Assembly (NCBI GenBank): GCA_017473115.1
Contig: JAFUNC010000014.1
Coordinates: 113,448-177,447, forward strand
DNA: 64,000 nt
Direction: 5' to 3'
Source of the DNA: Lachnospiraceae bacterium
GTDB lineage: Bacteria; Bacillota; Clostridia; Lachnospirales; Lachnospiraceae
In this document: positions 8,509-17,744 of the stretch, in pieces
Numbering within the stretch: the first letter of the stretch is position 1
How the letters are laid out: the number at the start of each line of letters is the position of its first letter
The notes under the pieces: model-generated
Seen by the model: the letters and a program-made list of their open reading frames with translations, nothing else
What the model was told of the DNA's origin: nothing
Databases searched by the model: none
Position numbers and translations under genes: made by a program

Positions 8509-10245
8509 TTAATTTACCGACAATTGTTCACGAATCGGCCAATCACTTCTTTGCAGATAAATATCTTCTCTGGCATAAATATAACGGTCATTATAGTCTA
8601 TAATGAATTTATCCGGTTTATACACCTCAAATCGATAAACCGGAGCATAAACAGGCATTTCTTCTTCAATCGGAAGCGCATCCACTACAAAGATTAATCC
8701 GATAAAATATTCCGGATAACCATGCGTTGCGTTATTCTCCATAATGCGTTTCTGCCCCTCTTCACCGGGCACGCTTTGTCTGTTGTAAGAAATTTCCCTG
8801 TTTCCTTCGTTATGATTATAAAAAATATTCTCATCAAAATAAGCAAGACAGTCAAAAAACTGGGTTACGGAAGCAATATGGTAATATTTGGAAGCATCCG
8901 CATAATCCGACTGTTCCTCAAAAGGACCAACCGCAGAAATATCCCACTGTAACGCACAATTGTATTGATCGGCACCAATCTCCCGGACCGCGTCTGCCAA
9001 AGTTCTGCTGTACCATGTAGTACGGAACAAATCTGTTCCTCCGCAAAATACGCTCCACGCAATGGACATCCCAAGACAAAGCATCAATGCCAACTTAGGC
9101 AATTTTTTTCCGCCCTTTATTTGCTTGATTCGTTCAAAATAATCCCACACTTTTTTATTTCTCTTGTTCTGTGAGGAATCGCTTTCTTTCTCTGTTCTAT
9201 CCGCATAGTCTTTTACCAATGCAGATGTTGCAATTGTTTTACCTTCTTTCTGCAACGCACACCAGAATACAAAAATCAGATATAAATGAATCAAGCCGAT
9301 ATGATGATACCAAAAATATACCGCCGCCGAAAACAGTGCAAACAAGAAATACGGAATCACGAGCAATAATAATTTACCGTGTTTTTTTGCATAATAAATA
9401 AGAACCGCTACCGTAATCAAACCTATGATAATATTTATGCATGAAACAAAACCGCCGGTCAAAATGCTTTCCGCATAATTTTGCAGCCTTGCGTCCATTC
9501 CCGTATCCAAAAACATGGAATCTGCCGGTCCGATAATAAGCATATATGCCAAACAATATAATATAGTAGAAACAGAGTACGCCACCACCGCATTGGTATC
9601 TTCTTTAGGCATCATCAGAAGAAGTTGCCCGATATTACAAATCAGAAGAATCATTAATGCCGCAATCTGCTTTATGTCATTTTTCTTTTTCTGCGTAAAT
9701 AGTTCTATCAGCCATACAATACAAATCCCCGCCGCAAACGCCATACCGTAAGCACTGCTGGCGCACAACAGCATCAATGCCGCCATATGGCGGAATGGTT
9801 TCTTATCCTTAGTCCCATATGTCATTGCCACAAGAAACAGTCCCAACATTGTCATACAATACGGACGTACCACAATACTGTAACGGAAAAATATGTAATA
9901 TGTAAAAGGCAAAAGACATTTTACCGCTTTCGGAAACGGCGAACGGAAAATCAGAAGCCAAACTGCCGTAAAGCAAAATAACGCGCCCGGAATTCGAAGA
10001 CCGATTTCAAAAGGTACACCGTTCTTAGCAAACACAGCCAGAATCATATGCCAAAAAGGCGGGTGCCCCTCATAATGCGGAATTTCAAATATCAATTCGC
10101 GCCACGATGCATCTCTTGCAATCAACCACGCCTGCGCTTCATCATACATAGGCTCGTGGAATATTGCTATTAAAATATACAATACTGTAAATAAGGCAAA
10201 AGCAAGCCATTCGGCCCGCTTATTGTCTTTGAAAAACTCTTTCAT
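8509..10245 (-). CDS. GT-C-like integral membrane glycosyltransferase, copy 2
   Basis: A polytopic membrane protein (578 aa) of the general GT-C type, which moves sugars from lipid carriers on the outer face of the membrane. After the first helix comes MYDEAQAW, an acidic DE pair in the first extracytoplasmic loop where GT-C enzymes carry catalytic acidic residues, then PHYEGHPPFWH. About ten hydrophobic segments follow, and a soluble C-terminal domain from about residue 400. It is a clear paralogue of the upstream gene (both share the HEPxYDExQAW and EIGLRIP segments and the ending with EDIxL-R-DWPI-EQ). Start ATG 10245 has AAGGA 7 bases upstream; ATG 10251 is too close. The substrate is unknown. 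Confidence 0.7.
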   Translation of the reverse strand: MKEFFKDNKRAEWLAFALFTVLYILIAIFHEPMYDEAQAWLIARDASWRELIFEIPHYEGHPPFWHMILAVFAKNGVPFEIGLRIPGALFCFTAVWLLIFRSPFPKAVKCLLPFTYYIFFRYSIVVRPYCMTMLGLFLVAMTYGTKDKKPFRHMAALMLLCASSAYGMAFAAGICIVWLIELFTQKKKNDIKQIAALMILLICNIGQLLLMMPKEDTNAVVAYSVSTILYCLAYMLIIGPADSMFLDTGMDARLQNYAESILTGGFVSCINIIIGLITVAVLIYYAKKHGKLLLLVIPYFLFALFSAAVYFWYHHIGLIHLYLIFVFWCALQKEGKTIATSALVKDYADRTEKESDSSQNKRNKKVWDYFERIKQIKGGKKLPKLALMLCLGMSIAWSVFCGGTDLFRTTWYSRTLADAVREIGADQYNCALQWDISAVGPFEEQSDYADASKYYHIASVTQFFDCLAYFDENIFYNHNEGNREISYNRQSVPGEEGQKRIMENNATHGYPEYFIGLIFVVDALPIEEEMPVYAPVYRFEVYKPDKFIIDYNDRYIYAREDIYLQRSDWPIREQLSVN

Positions 10246-10300
10246 ACGCATTTCCTTTTATCTCAATTCAAAAATATACTCTATTCAAGTGCTTTTATAA

Positions 10301-12115
10301 TCATTCCGCAAACCCGTTAGAAATCTGCTCATAAATCGGCCAGTCTTCTCTGGTTAGAAATATATCTTCCCGCACATATACAAATTCTCTTGCGTAAATT
10401 GCATTGTATTTGTTGATACGATAACATACAAAAGCATATACCGGAACATAACGATACTCATATACATCAAGTCCCATCATACCAAGCACTTCAGGATTAC
10501 CGATAATCACTTCCGGATACCCCTGTTCTCCCAGTTCTCTAAGATATACAAGACTTTCTTCTTCCGATAACATATCATGGTTTACATAACGATTATTTGC
10601 ATCACCACCATTAAAATTATAAATATAATTTTCTTTGGTATCGGAATATGCAAGAATGTCTACGAAATTACACATTTTTGTATATTGATAATAATCTTCT
10701 GCCTTTAACTGCGGAATTTCCGTTGAAACCATATAACCGTCCTCTTCTTCGGATATGTTTTCCGATTCCATAAGGACTACTTCTTCCACAGTACCCTTTT
10801 CTGCATAAGTCCATTGATTAATAATGCGACAATCCGTCAATTCGTACTCTTCCAACATAGCCGCCAACCCTTTGGCATACCACACCGGTAACTGAATATC
10901 ATTTTTTACTGCCGTCACAGTCCAGAAAATGGACACTCCCAAAACAAGTACCGTAAAGAAATATCCTGTCTTTTTCCAAAAATCCGATACACTCTGATCT
11001 AATTTTTGCAAAAATTTCGGTAATACAATTTCTTTGGGTTGGTCATCGATGGCACACCAGAATACAAAAAGTACAAACAAAGGAATAATACCGATATGAT
11101 GATTATAAAAATATCCCAAAGCCGCATATCCTGCAAATGCAACATACGGTAAAATTAAAATTGCTTTTTTACGGAATATATGCGCAGCAGTAATCATCAC
11201 TACGTACAAAGCAAGCGAAATCATAATACACAATATGGTTGCATAGTCTGCCTGTACAATATAATCATACTGCTGCAACCTTCCGGTTAATGCAATATCG
11301 GACAATAACGCGTCCGCCGGCAAAACAAGGAATGTGTAGATCAGGCATCTTATTTTCGAGAAATCAACCACTCGCACCTGTGCAAACGCATTGTCTGCAG
11401 GCCAGATCAAGGTAAGTATACCGACTGCCAACATTAACATGGTAAATAACAACCAGGTTCTGGAATCCTTTACTGCCTTTTGGATAAAATCCTTTCCTTT
11501 TAATTCTTTGATAATTTCAACCGTCCAAATTACACAGAGTACACCCGCAAACAGAATACCGTATGCGCTACTCACACAAAGCAGGAACAGCGCCGCAAGA
11601 TAACGGGCCGGTTTCTTATTTCTTTCCTTATAAAACATCGCCGCCAAAACAAATCCGAGAAACATCATGGAATAAGGCCGGCAAATTACCGTATACTGAT
11701 AAAACAAATAATAACTGAACGGTATCAGACAACGAATCCATTTTTTGAATGGAGCCTTAAAAATCACCAAAAAAGCCGCAATTGCAGAAAATAACAACGT
11801 CGGAATACGAAGTCCGATCTCCATCGGCACACCGGTCTTTGCAAAAATCGAAAGAAGCAATGTCCAAATGGGCGGATGTCCTTCATAATGCGGCAATGTA
11901 AAAATCATTTCACCGAAAGATGCATCCGATGCCACCATCCATGCCTGTATTTCATCATACCAGGGTTCGTGATATACAAACATCACAACGGATAAAATCA
12001 AAAATACCCCAAAGGCTGTGATTTCCACCAAGTACTTGGGCACATTCATTTTACTTGACTTTGTCTGCTGTTCACTCCCCGTTTGCATGGTTTTATTCAA
12101 ATTCTCTGCCTGCAT
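10301..12115 (-). CDS. GT-C-like integral membrane glycosyltransferase, copy 1
   Basis: A 604-residue polytopic membrane protein, first of a tandem pair. After a short cytoplasmic N-terminus and a helix at about 28-47 it has EPWYDEIQAWM (DE at 54-55), then PHYEGHPPIWT and EIGLRIP, followed by about ten membrane segments and a C-terminal soluble domain. The DE motif in the first outer loop and the topology fit the GT-C superfamily (ArnT/PMT-like fold), an inference from fold pattern rather than a recognised family name. GAGGAA precedes the ATG at 12115, and a strong promoter lies 41 bases upstream. The second copy follows after 55 bases, so both are probably co-transcribed. Substrate unknown. 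Confidence 0.7.
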   Translation of the reverse strand: MQAENLNKTMQTGSEQQTKSSKMNVPKYLVEITAFGVFLILSVVMFVYHEPWYDEIQAWMVASDASFGEMIFTLPHYEGHPPIWTLLLSIFAKTGVPMEIGLRIPTLLFSAIAAFLVIFKAPFKKWIRCLIPFSYYLFYQYTVICRPYSMMFLGFVLAAMFYKERNKKPARYLAALFLLCVSSAYGILFAGVLCVIWTVEIIKELKGKDFIQKAVKDSRTWLLFTMLMLAVGILTLIWPADNAFAQVRVVDFSKIRCLIYTFLVLPADALLSDIALTGRLQQYDYIVQADYATILCIMISLALYVVMITAAHIFRKKAILILPYVAFAGYAALGYFYNHHIGIIPLFVLFVFWCAIDDQPKEIVLPKFLQKLDQSVSDFWKKTGYFFTVLVLGVSIFWTVTAVKNDIQLPVWYAKGLAAMLEEYELTDCRIINQWTYAEKGTVEEVVLMESENISEEEDGYMVSTEIPQLKAEDYYQYTKMCNFVDILAYSDTKENYIYNFNGGDANNRYVNHDMLSEEESLVYLRELGEQGYPEVIIGNPEVLGMMGLDVYEYRYVPVYAFVCYRINKYNAIYAREFVYVREDIFLTREDWPIYEQISNGFAE

Positions 12116-12155
12116 ATTGTTTCCTCACATATCTTTTATAATTATTAACAGACCC

Positions 12156-12184
12156 ATTATAGCGAATTTAGTCTTAAAATGCAA
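12156..12184 (-). promoter_or_regulatory. Sigma-A promoter of the glycosyltransferase pair
   Basis: TTGCAT (12184-12179), 17 bases, and a perfect TATAAT (12161-12156) on the minus strand. The -35 box lies next to the terminator of the pilus operon, a compact arrangement. Confidence 0.7.
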
Positions 12185-12185
12185 T

Positions 12186-12216
12186 AAAAGGAACTGTCCG
12201 CAAACAGTTCCTTTTA
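12186..12216 (-). terminator. Intrinsic terminator of the type IV pilus operon
   Basis: A perfect 12-bp stem, AAAAGGAACTGT at 12186-12197 with its complement at 12204-12215, has a 6-base loop and a T-rich tail on the minus strand. It is 24 bases beyond the last pilin gene. Confidence 0.85.
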
Positions 12217-12239
12217 TAATACTTAAAAAATATTTCTAA

Positions 12240-13838
12240 TTACCACAATGACGCAACCGGTGCATAAGAACTACCACCCGCATAATTAGCAAAACTTCCG
12301 TTTGCGGTCTGTCCGGCGGTACTCTGTACTACAACTGCCATATCAAATACAACATCATAAGTTGCAGTTGCATCTGCCGAAGATACACCAATCATACATG
12401 CCATTCTCATATCGCCGTTATTGGATGCTGTGGTTGCCGCTGCGGCATCGTTACCCTGCATAATAGATAAATCACCGGTTAACGGGTCAATTCTGACACC
12501 AATCATATATTTCGGTTGATCCAATACCTGCTTACAATCCAATGTAGACGCAGAAGTTAAGGAATCAGATACGATAGAAGCCGTTTTATCACCGATTTTA
12601 CGTTCTGCCGTGCTGTCATACTGATTTGCAACAGTACCGACACTGTCATCATACAAAGTCAACTTATAATTCAACTTCATATTCACACCACCAACCGGAT
12701 ATTCTACCATGTGGCAGAAATTGATACCTTCTACTTCTACCCAGTTATCACGTCCGGGGTCACCATCATTGGGTGACATCAGAAGTGCGCCGGTACCTGC
12801 CGGTTTTTCATTCACGGTTCCGTCTACCTTATAACTAACCGCCTTCGTAATTACTTTGTATTTTACGGATTTACCATCGTGAGTCGTTCCGGAAATCCAA
12901 CATTTACCATCATCAGCAGAGGTTTCCGGTACGGTTAAATCAAAATCCGTATTCAATGTTGTTGTGGTTGTAACAAACGCCGTCGGCTTCGGAACCGTAA
13001 TATCATTTCCTGCGCCATCCTGAACAATCTGTGTGCTGGTACTGATACCGGCAGTCATATCAAACATCTTATTGGGAAGATAGTTCCCCTTATTATATTT
13101 TGCATCTACAAAACGATAATTCGTTGCAAATTCACCGTTTGAGTCAATCGTAACAGGCTTACTGAGGTCGAAGTTATACTCTCTTTCCAAATCCACAATT
13201 TCATAACGATCAATTTCAATGGTTCCTGCAAATTCACTTTCTTCTTCATCACCCGATGTGTCACCGCCATTGATTAACTGCACATTCGGATTCTCGATAT
13301 CGTTACGGAAATATACTTCTTTTACTGCAGAATATTTATAACCGGTCTTATCCATATCAATTTCAACCTGAACCATATTATCGCAATTCTGCAATGTGGT
13401 ATTGGTGGTATACCCTAAAATTCTGAAGTCAGATACATATTCTCCCATCAAAGACCATTGAGTAGGATCATTTGTCAAACTATTCACCTGCATATACATT
13501 CTCTTCTCGGCACTGTTAAATAAAAGATAATATGTCCAGTTATCATCTGTAATACCGGTTGAATTATATGTTTCAATTTTATAACAAACATCAATGCTGT
13601 CAGGCAAAGCATCTCCGGTAATCTGAGAAAACGAAGCAGCATCCACAAGCAATTCCTCTACCTGGTTTGCAAGAATCTGTGCTTCCGTCTGCATTGTTAC
13701 TTCTGCATTACCACTCTTGTAGGATGCAGATGTTGTTCGCATAATCATTCCGACACCAACCATAACAAGACCGAAAATAAATAAGGTCAGCATCAATTCT
13801 ACTAAGGAATAACCCTTATTGTTTAATTTCATTCTCAT
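12240..13838 (-). CDS. Prepilin-like protein, PilW type (large minor pilin)
   Basis: The protein (532 aa) has a type III signal: NNKGYSLVELMLTLFI, where prepilin peptidase would cut after Gly and the Glu at +5 is present, followed by the hydrophobic pilin helix. The body is large, Ser/Thr/Asp/Asn-rich and beta-like, much longer than the 150-250 residues of usual minor pilins. This resembles PilW/ComGF-type minor pilins with an expanded surface domain. GGAGGGAG lies just upstream of the ATG at 13838; the next in-frame ATG (MKLNNKG) is also possible. It is the last gene of the pilus cluster and is followed by a strong terminator. Confidence 0.75.
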   Translation of the reverse strand: MRMKLNNKGYSLVELMLTLFIFGLVMVGVGMIMRTTSASYKSGNAEVTMQTEAQILANQVEELLVDAASFSQITGDALPDSIDVCYKIETYNSTGITDDNWTYYLLFNSAEKRMYMQVNSLTNDPTQWSLMGEYVSDFRILGYTTNTTLQNCDNMVQVEIDMDKTGYKYSAVKEVYFRNDIENPNVQLINGGDTSGDEEESEFAGTIEIDRYEIVDLEREYNFDLSKPVTIDSNGEFATNYRFVDAKYNKGNYLPNKMFDMTAGISTSTQIVQDGAGNDITVPKPTAFVTTTTTLNTDFDLTVPETSADDGKCWISGTTHDGKSVKYKVITKAVSYKVDGTVNEKPAGTGALLMSPNDGDPGRDNWVEVEGINFCHMVEYPVGGVNMKLNYKLTLYDDSVGTVANQYDSTAERKIGDKTASIVSDSLTSASTLDCKQVLDQPKYMIGVRIDPLTGDLSIMQGNDAAAATTASNNGDMRMACMIGVSSADATATYDVVFDMAVVVQSTAGQTANGSFANYAGGSSYAPVASLW

Positions 13839-13853
13839 ATCTCCCTCCTACAA

Positions 13854-14381
13854 TTATTTAATTTCGACCTTACCGGTCGGTGTATAACACTGAATGGTTC
13901 TCATCTGATCGCCTTTTAAAAAGATAAAACTATTGATAAAATCTGCTCCGGATACCGCATCTACCGGAACGCTAGACATATAAAACGCTCCGCTGGAAGG
14001 ATAATATCTTACAACAATCATATCACCGTCGGACATACTGTACATCACATCCGCACCGGAATTAATTGTAAATTTTAATTCTACCGGAGAAGAAACCAAC
14101 TCGGTCTTCTTCTCATCAAACTCCGAATCATAGGGACTTCCGATATAATAGTAATACGTATCATCTTCAAACTCGATGCAAAGCGAACCATCATCCATTC
14201 CCTTTGCCATAGTTTCACTTCTTGCCTGCGATAACAAAGTTGCGAGGTTATCACATGCCTTATTTACATTGGTACGGCTAACCAATCCGATTGACAGCGC
14301 CATAACACTTAACATCACCGCAATAATACCAAGTACAAGCACCAATTCAATATAGGAAAAGCCTTTATTATTCTTCTTCAT
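13854..14381 (-). CDS. Prepilin-like protein, GspH/FimT type
   Basis: A 175-residue minor pilin. The N-terminus MKKNNKGFSYIELVLVLGII contains the prepilin peptidase site after Gly, with Glu at +5, and a hydrophobic helix to about residue 35. The remaining ~140 residues form a small beta-rich domain with LATLLSQARSETMAKG, a helix typical of GspH/FimT pseudopilins. It is 15 bases upstream of the PilW-like gene and 9 bases after the PilX-like one, so it is translated from the same message. GGAGG-type site present at the ATG. Confidence 0.8.
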   Translation of the reverse strand: MKKNNKGFSYIELVLVLGIIAVMLSVMALSIGLVSRTNVNKACDNLATLLSQARSETMAKGMDDGSLCIEFEDDTYYYYIGSPYDSEFDEKKTELVSSPVELKFTINSGADVMYSMSDGDMIVVRYYPSSGAFYMSSVPVDAVSGADFINSFIFLKGDQMRTIQCYTPTGKVEIK

Positions 14382-14390
14382 AAGCGCCTC

Positions 14391-16196
14391 CTATTCTTTG
14401 TGCCAGTTTTCATAACCGATTGCAGTATGTATGATCGTTTCTGCGGAACTACCGTTGGAAGACAAACCAAGTACTTTATTGACAACTTCGTTTGATTTAT
14501 TTCCTTCCTGGAACAAGGATGCAATGGTTGTATTGTTTGCTGTCACACCCTGTCCATCAATAATCATATGAGTCTGTGCATCATACTCCATATAAGACTG
14601 GGAACCGGAATTATTAATCTGACCCTTAGAACCTTCCGGTGTCAACATAAAGTTAAACACTTCCGAACCAACCTGTGAGAATCGCAGTGACTTCGTATTG
14701 GTCAATTTAATATCTTCCAAACAAATAAACGTAGTATTTAAATTCTGTGATGTACCGTTTACAGCCGCGTCACCAAACGTACAACCGGAACCTACCATAA
14801 AGCAAAGATTATTGGAAAGGTTACCATCGTTAATGGGCTGATTGTCTTTTACCCAGACTGTAGTATTGTATTTAATACCGAACATATCAATTGCTTTCTG
14901 TGTCTTAGCATGATCACCGGTACTGAAAGCATTTAACTTCTGTCTGCCGTCCGCCGACAAAATTTGATTCAAGATACCATCATTGTTAGTACTATTATCC
15001 GTCAAACCTAAGGTAGTAAGTAAATCCAAATACTTATCAGAATCAACCGTCAATGTTTTGGTCATTAAACTCTGAGGAAGTACATTGGTGGAACCCGGAG
15101 TAAGAATCTTATACTTTTCACCTGCTACTCCGCCCGGCTTGTCATCTGCAGGGAAATATACGTTTCCGGTACAAATCAAACCGGAACCTGCACCTTCCAA
15201 AATAATATCGCCGTATACGGTAAGATTACCGCCTACAACCTGCAAAATGGCTCTGTCTTTCAAACGTATATTACCAAATACTACCATATAATCGCCATAT
15301 GCGGTAAACACGGTATCACCGTCCAATACAAGCGCATCTTTTCCGCCGGGATTAATTTTTCCTCCTGAATAAGCATATTCACCATCCTCAGGTCCCAAGA
15401 ATACATTACCGTACATTTCAATACGTGTACCGTCTGAACCGGAAGGAGTAGAAACACCACTGTCTGACAATACGCTGAACTTACCGATACCGCCGGCATC
15501 CTTAACGGGAGTTTCTTCCTTCACGCGGAATACCATATCAGTAACAATTGTATTTTCGTACTTTCCGTCCAAATCAACCTGTGAAATCTTAATATCATTC
15601 AAGGTAATCTTGGTAACACCGGTTTTTTTATACACCTGTGCTCCGGTATCGTCTAATTTAGGTGTTCCGTCAGGATTGAATTCCTGTACGATTTCATCTT
15701 CAATAGAAAAAGTAGGATTATCGCTGGAATATGTCACCTTATATGCATTTGCATTACCGGTACCGTAATTACGGTCTGCATCAATGTTAACCATTGCGGT
15801 TGCAGTACTTTTTAACGTAAGCACATCTACATCATCTTTGTAATCCTGTCCGTACACTACTGCCGCAAGTTTGTTCGGGCTATAGTAATTTCCGACATAC
15901 TTCCCGGTTGCTTCATCAAAAGTAAGAGCATCCGCCGAACCAACCACTTCATATAATTTCTCTACGGGGTTTCCGGTCGCCTTTGCCACCTCATTACGGA
16001 TGTTGGTTGACAATACTGTCATATCATGTTCCGTACCATAGAAATTCACTTTTGCTTCATAGTTTACGACTTTCATCTTATAATTGGAATACGCCATATA
16101 AAGCAACGTACTCGCAAGAATCGCGATAAACGCAACAGCAATCATAACTGAGACTAATGCAGCACCTCTGTTATCTTTTAACCATCTCTTTTTCAT
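14391..16196 (-). CDS. PilX-like pilus assembly protein with beta-repeat body
   Basis: The 601-residue protein begins MKKRWLKDNRGAALVSVMIA. It has a prepilin-like helix but no Glu at +5 (the residue there is Val/Ser), which is typical of PilX N-terminal proteins. The centre (about residues 270-345) has short repeats such as GNVFLG, GNIRLK, GGNLTVYGDIIL and GNVYFP, a pattern that suggests a bactofilin-like or beta-helical stack. I take ATG 16196 because AGGAGGGG is 4-8 bases upstream; the extension MRLPTNRRGK to 16226 runs into the preceding gene. Its role as a tip or minor pilin is inferred from the neighbours. Confidence 0.7.
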   Translation of the reverse strand: MKKRWLKDNRGAALVSVMIAVAFIAILASTLLYMAYSNYKMKVVNYEAKVNFYGTEHDMTVLSTNIRNEVAKATGNPVEKLYEVVGSADALTFDEATGKYVGNYYSPNKLAAVVYGQDYKDDVDVLTLKSTATAMVNIDADRNYGTGNANAYKVTYSSDNPTFSIEDEIVQEFNPDGTPKLDDTGAQVYKKTGVTKITLNDIKISQVDLDGKYENTIVTDMVFRVKEETPVKDAGGIGKFSVLSDSGVSTPSGSDGTRIEMYGNVFLGPEDGEYAYSGGKINPGGKDALVLDGDTVFTAYGDYMVVFGNIRLKDRAILQVVGGNLTVYGDIILEGAGSGLICTGNVYFPADDKPGGVAGEKYKILTPGSTNVLPQSLMTKTLTVDSDKYLDLLTTLGLTDNSTNNDGILNQILSADGRQKLNAFSTGDHAKTQKAIDMFGIKYNTTVWVKDNQPINDGNLSNNLCFMVGSGCTFGDAAVNGTSQNLNTTFICLEDIKLTNTKSLRFSQVGSEVFNFMLTPEGSKGQINNSGSQSYMEYDAQTHMIIDGQGVTANNTTIASLFQEGNKSNEVVNKVLGLSSNGSSAETIIHTAIGYENWHKE

Positions 16197-16206
16197 CTTT
16201 CCCCTC

Positions 16207-16875
16207 CTATTCGTTGGCAATCGCACCGGTCATGGAAACTAACTTCGTTGTAAAATTACGCATTTCCGTAGTTTCATTTCCGGCTCCGTCCGTAACCGTC
16301 ACTTCATCCATTACATATACATCCAAAGTCACATCATATATAAAAAACTTATCACTGGCATCTTTCTTATCCGGAACAAACGACATCAATATATCAAACA
16401 TATAGTTATCATACTTAACATTAAAAATAGCAACTCCGAAATAGGAAGACTGGTCAACGTAATATGCCTGTGTTCCGGTTGCGGTAATACTTGCAGACTT
16501 TAATGCACTCTCAAACTGGGCATGGTTTGCAATTGAGGCCGCTCCCGGTGCCTCGGCAGTTTTGCAAGTGGAACCGCTAAGCCCTTGGATTCTGGTCGCT
16601 ACCTTATTGGGATCATCCTTATCCGGCATCAATTCTGCTTTCACACCGGTCTTCGATACATCAAAAGCACTACCCGTAACATACTCCATCGTAATGTTTG
16701 CCACATCCGTAGCAGCCAATAATTCTTTCGAATTTCTGGAAATATTGGCAGATGTGATAAACAACTGCAGAATCGGTGTCGCCACCAATCCCAAAATCAC
16801 AATGGCAAGTAAAACTTCGATCAAAGAGAATCCTTTTTCTCTGCCTTTTGCTTTCTTTTTCATCATTTTCCTCAT
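16207..16875 (-). CDS. Prepilin-like protein, PilV type
   Basis: A 222-residue prepilin. The signal GREKGFSLIEVLLAIVILGL carries the cleavage Gly and Glu +5, followed by a helix ending near residue 40 and a ~180-residue beta-type domain. I take ATG 16875 (MRKMMKKK) because GGAGGG is 7 bases upstream; an upstream ATG at 16902 has none. It is the first pilin of the cluster, 137 bases downstream of pilO, with a strong hairpin in between. PilV/PulI-like minor pilin is the best match by pattern. Confidence 0.75.
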   Translation of the reverse strand: MRKMMKKKAKGREKGFSLIEVLLAIVILGLVATPILQLFITSANISRNSKELLAATDVANITMEYVTGSAFDVSKTGVKAELMPDKDDPNKVATRIQGLSGSTCKTAEAPGAASIANHAQFESALKSASITATGTQAYYVDQSSYFGVAIFNVKYDNYMFDILMSFVPDKKDASDKFFIYDVTLDVYVMDEVTVTDGAGNETTEMRNFTTKLVSMTGAIANE

Positions 16876-16970
16876 TTTATCCCTCCACAACATACTAAAC
16901 ATTTAAGTCCTTATCATAAGATAACCTATATGATGCTGTCCTATCATAAACACTCAAACAACGAATAATA

Positions 16971-17002
16971 TCCTTTGTGGCACAATAAAGTGCCACAAAG
17001 GA
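16971..17002. promoter_or_regulatory. Perfect 13-bp hairpin between pilO and the pilin genes
   Basis: TCCTTTGTGGCAC at 16971-16983 pairs exactly with 16990-17002, leaving a 6-base loop. On the minus strand it is followed by GATATTATT, not a clean T run, so it is either a weak terminator or an mRNA-stabilising or processing hairpin. Confidence 0.6.
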
Positions 17003-17012
17003 ACAAAATATA

Positions 17013-17744
17013 CTATTCTTCTTCTGTTTCGGCTTCGTCTGATGTTTCGCCTGCCGCTTCTTCCAATGCTGCTTTTAACTCTTCATCGGTAATATATGTA
17101 CCAAAGATACTTTCATTACCATGCATCATAGAAGGAATCTTAGCCTCATCCAATTCTCTTCCGTCACCGGTAATTGCAAACTGATTCAACACAAAACTAC
17201 CTGAATAAAGTCCGGTTGCTCCATCATAAGAAATAGACATTGAAGGAATGACCATTCTGTCAGGATACTTCGCAATGAATTCCAACAAAGACTTAACTGC
17301 TTCATAATCACAAACATAAACTACAGAAGTCTGTGCTTTCAAACCATCTGCTGCACCGGTTACATTTCCGTTCTCATCTACGGAACCGGCACTTAAAGGT
17401 GTCACCATTGTACCCGCAAAACTTACAGTTTCCATGAACATGGGAATATCAAATTCAATACCTCTTAAGAACATAATGGTATTCTCAATCTTAACACCTT
17501 CTGCATATCCCTTGGTAATCTCTTCCATCTCAGCATTCATTTTGGCAATGCCATCTATGAAATCCTGTTCCTGATCATATAAAACTTTCAATTCATCACG
17601 TCTGGTTGTTAACTGAGCGATTTCACCTTCCAAGCCTTCTGTTTTTTCGTTGGTCGGCTTAATGATTAAAAGGAACGGCAAAGCCACAATAAGCGCAATC
17701 GCAACAATAAGTATAATCTTTTTTTCTCTATCACTGATTTTCAT
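17013..17744 (-). CDS. pilO: Type IV pilus inner-membrane protein PilO
   Basis: PilO pairs with PilN to form the inner-membrane alignment subcomplex. The 243-residue protein has a short cytoplasmic N-terminus, a membrane helix at about 9-28 (IILIVAIALIVALPFLLII), a coiled coil at about 33-75 and a C-terminal ferredoxin-like domain (VVYVCDYEAVKSLLEFIAKY). The C-terminus is very acidic. It overlaps the pilM-pilN fusion by one base (ATG of pilO shares its A with the stop). The domain pattern, not strong sequence identity, supports the name. Confidence 0.75.
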   Translation of the reverse strand: MKISDREKKIILIVAIALIVALPFLLIIKPTNEKTEGLEGEIAQLTTRRDELKVLYDQEQDFIDGIAKMNAEMEEITKGYAEGVKIENTIMFLRGIEFDIPMFMETVSFAGTMVTPLSAGSVDENGNVTGAADGLKAQTSVVYVCDYEAVKSLLEFIAKYPDRMVIPSMSISYDGATGLYSGSFVLNQFAITGDGRELDEAKIPSMMHGNESIFGTYITDEELKAALEEAAGETSDEAETEEE

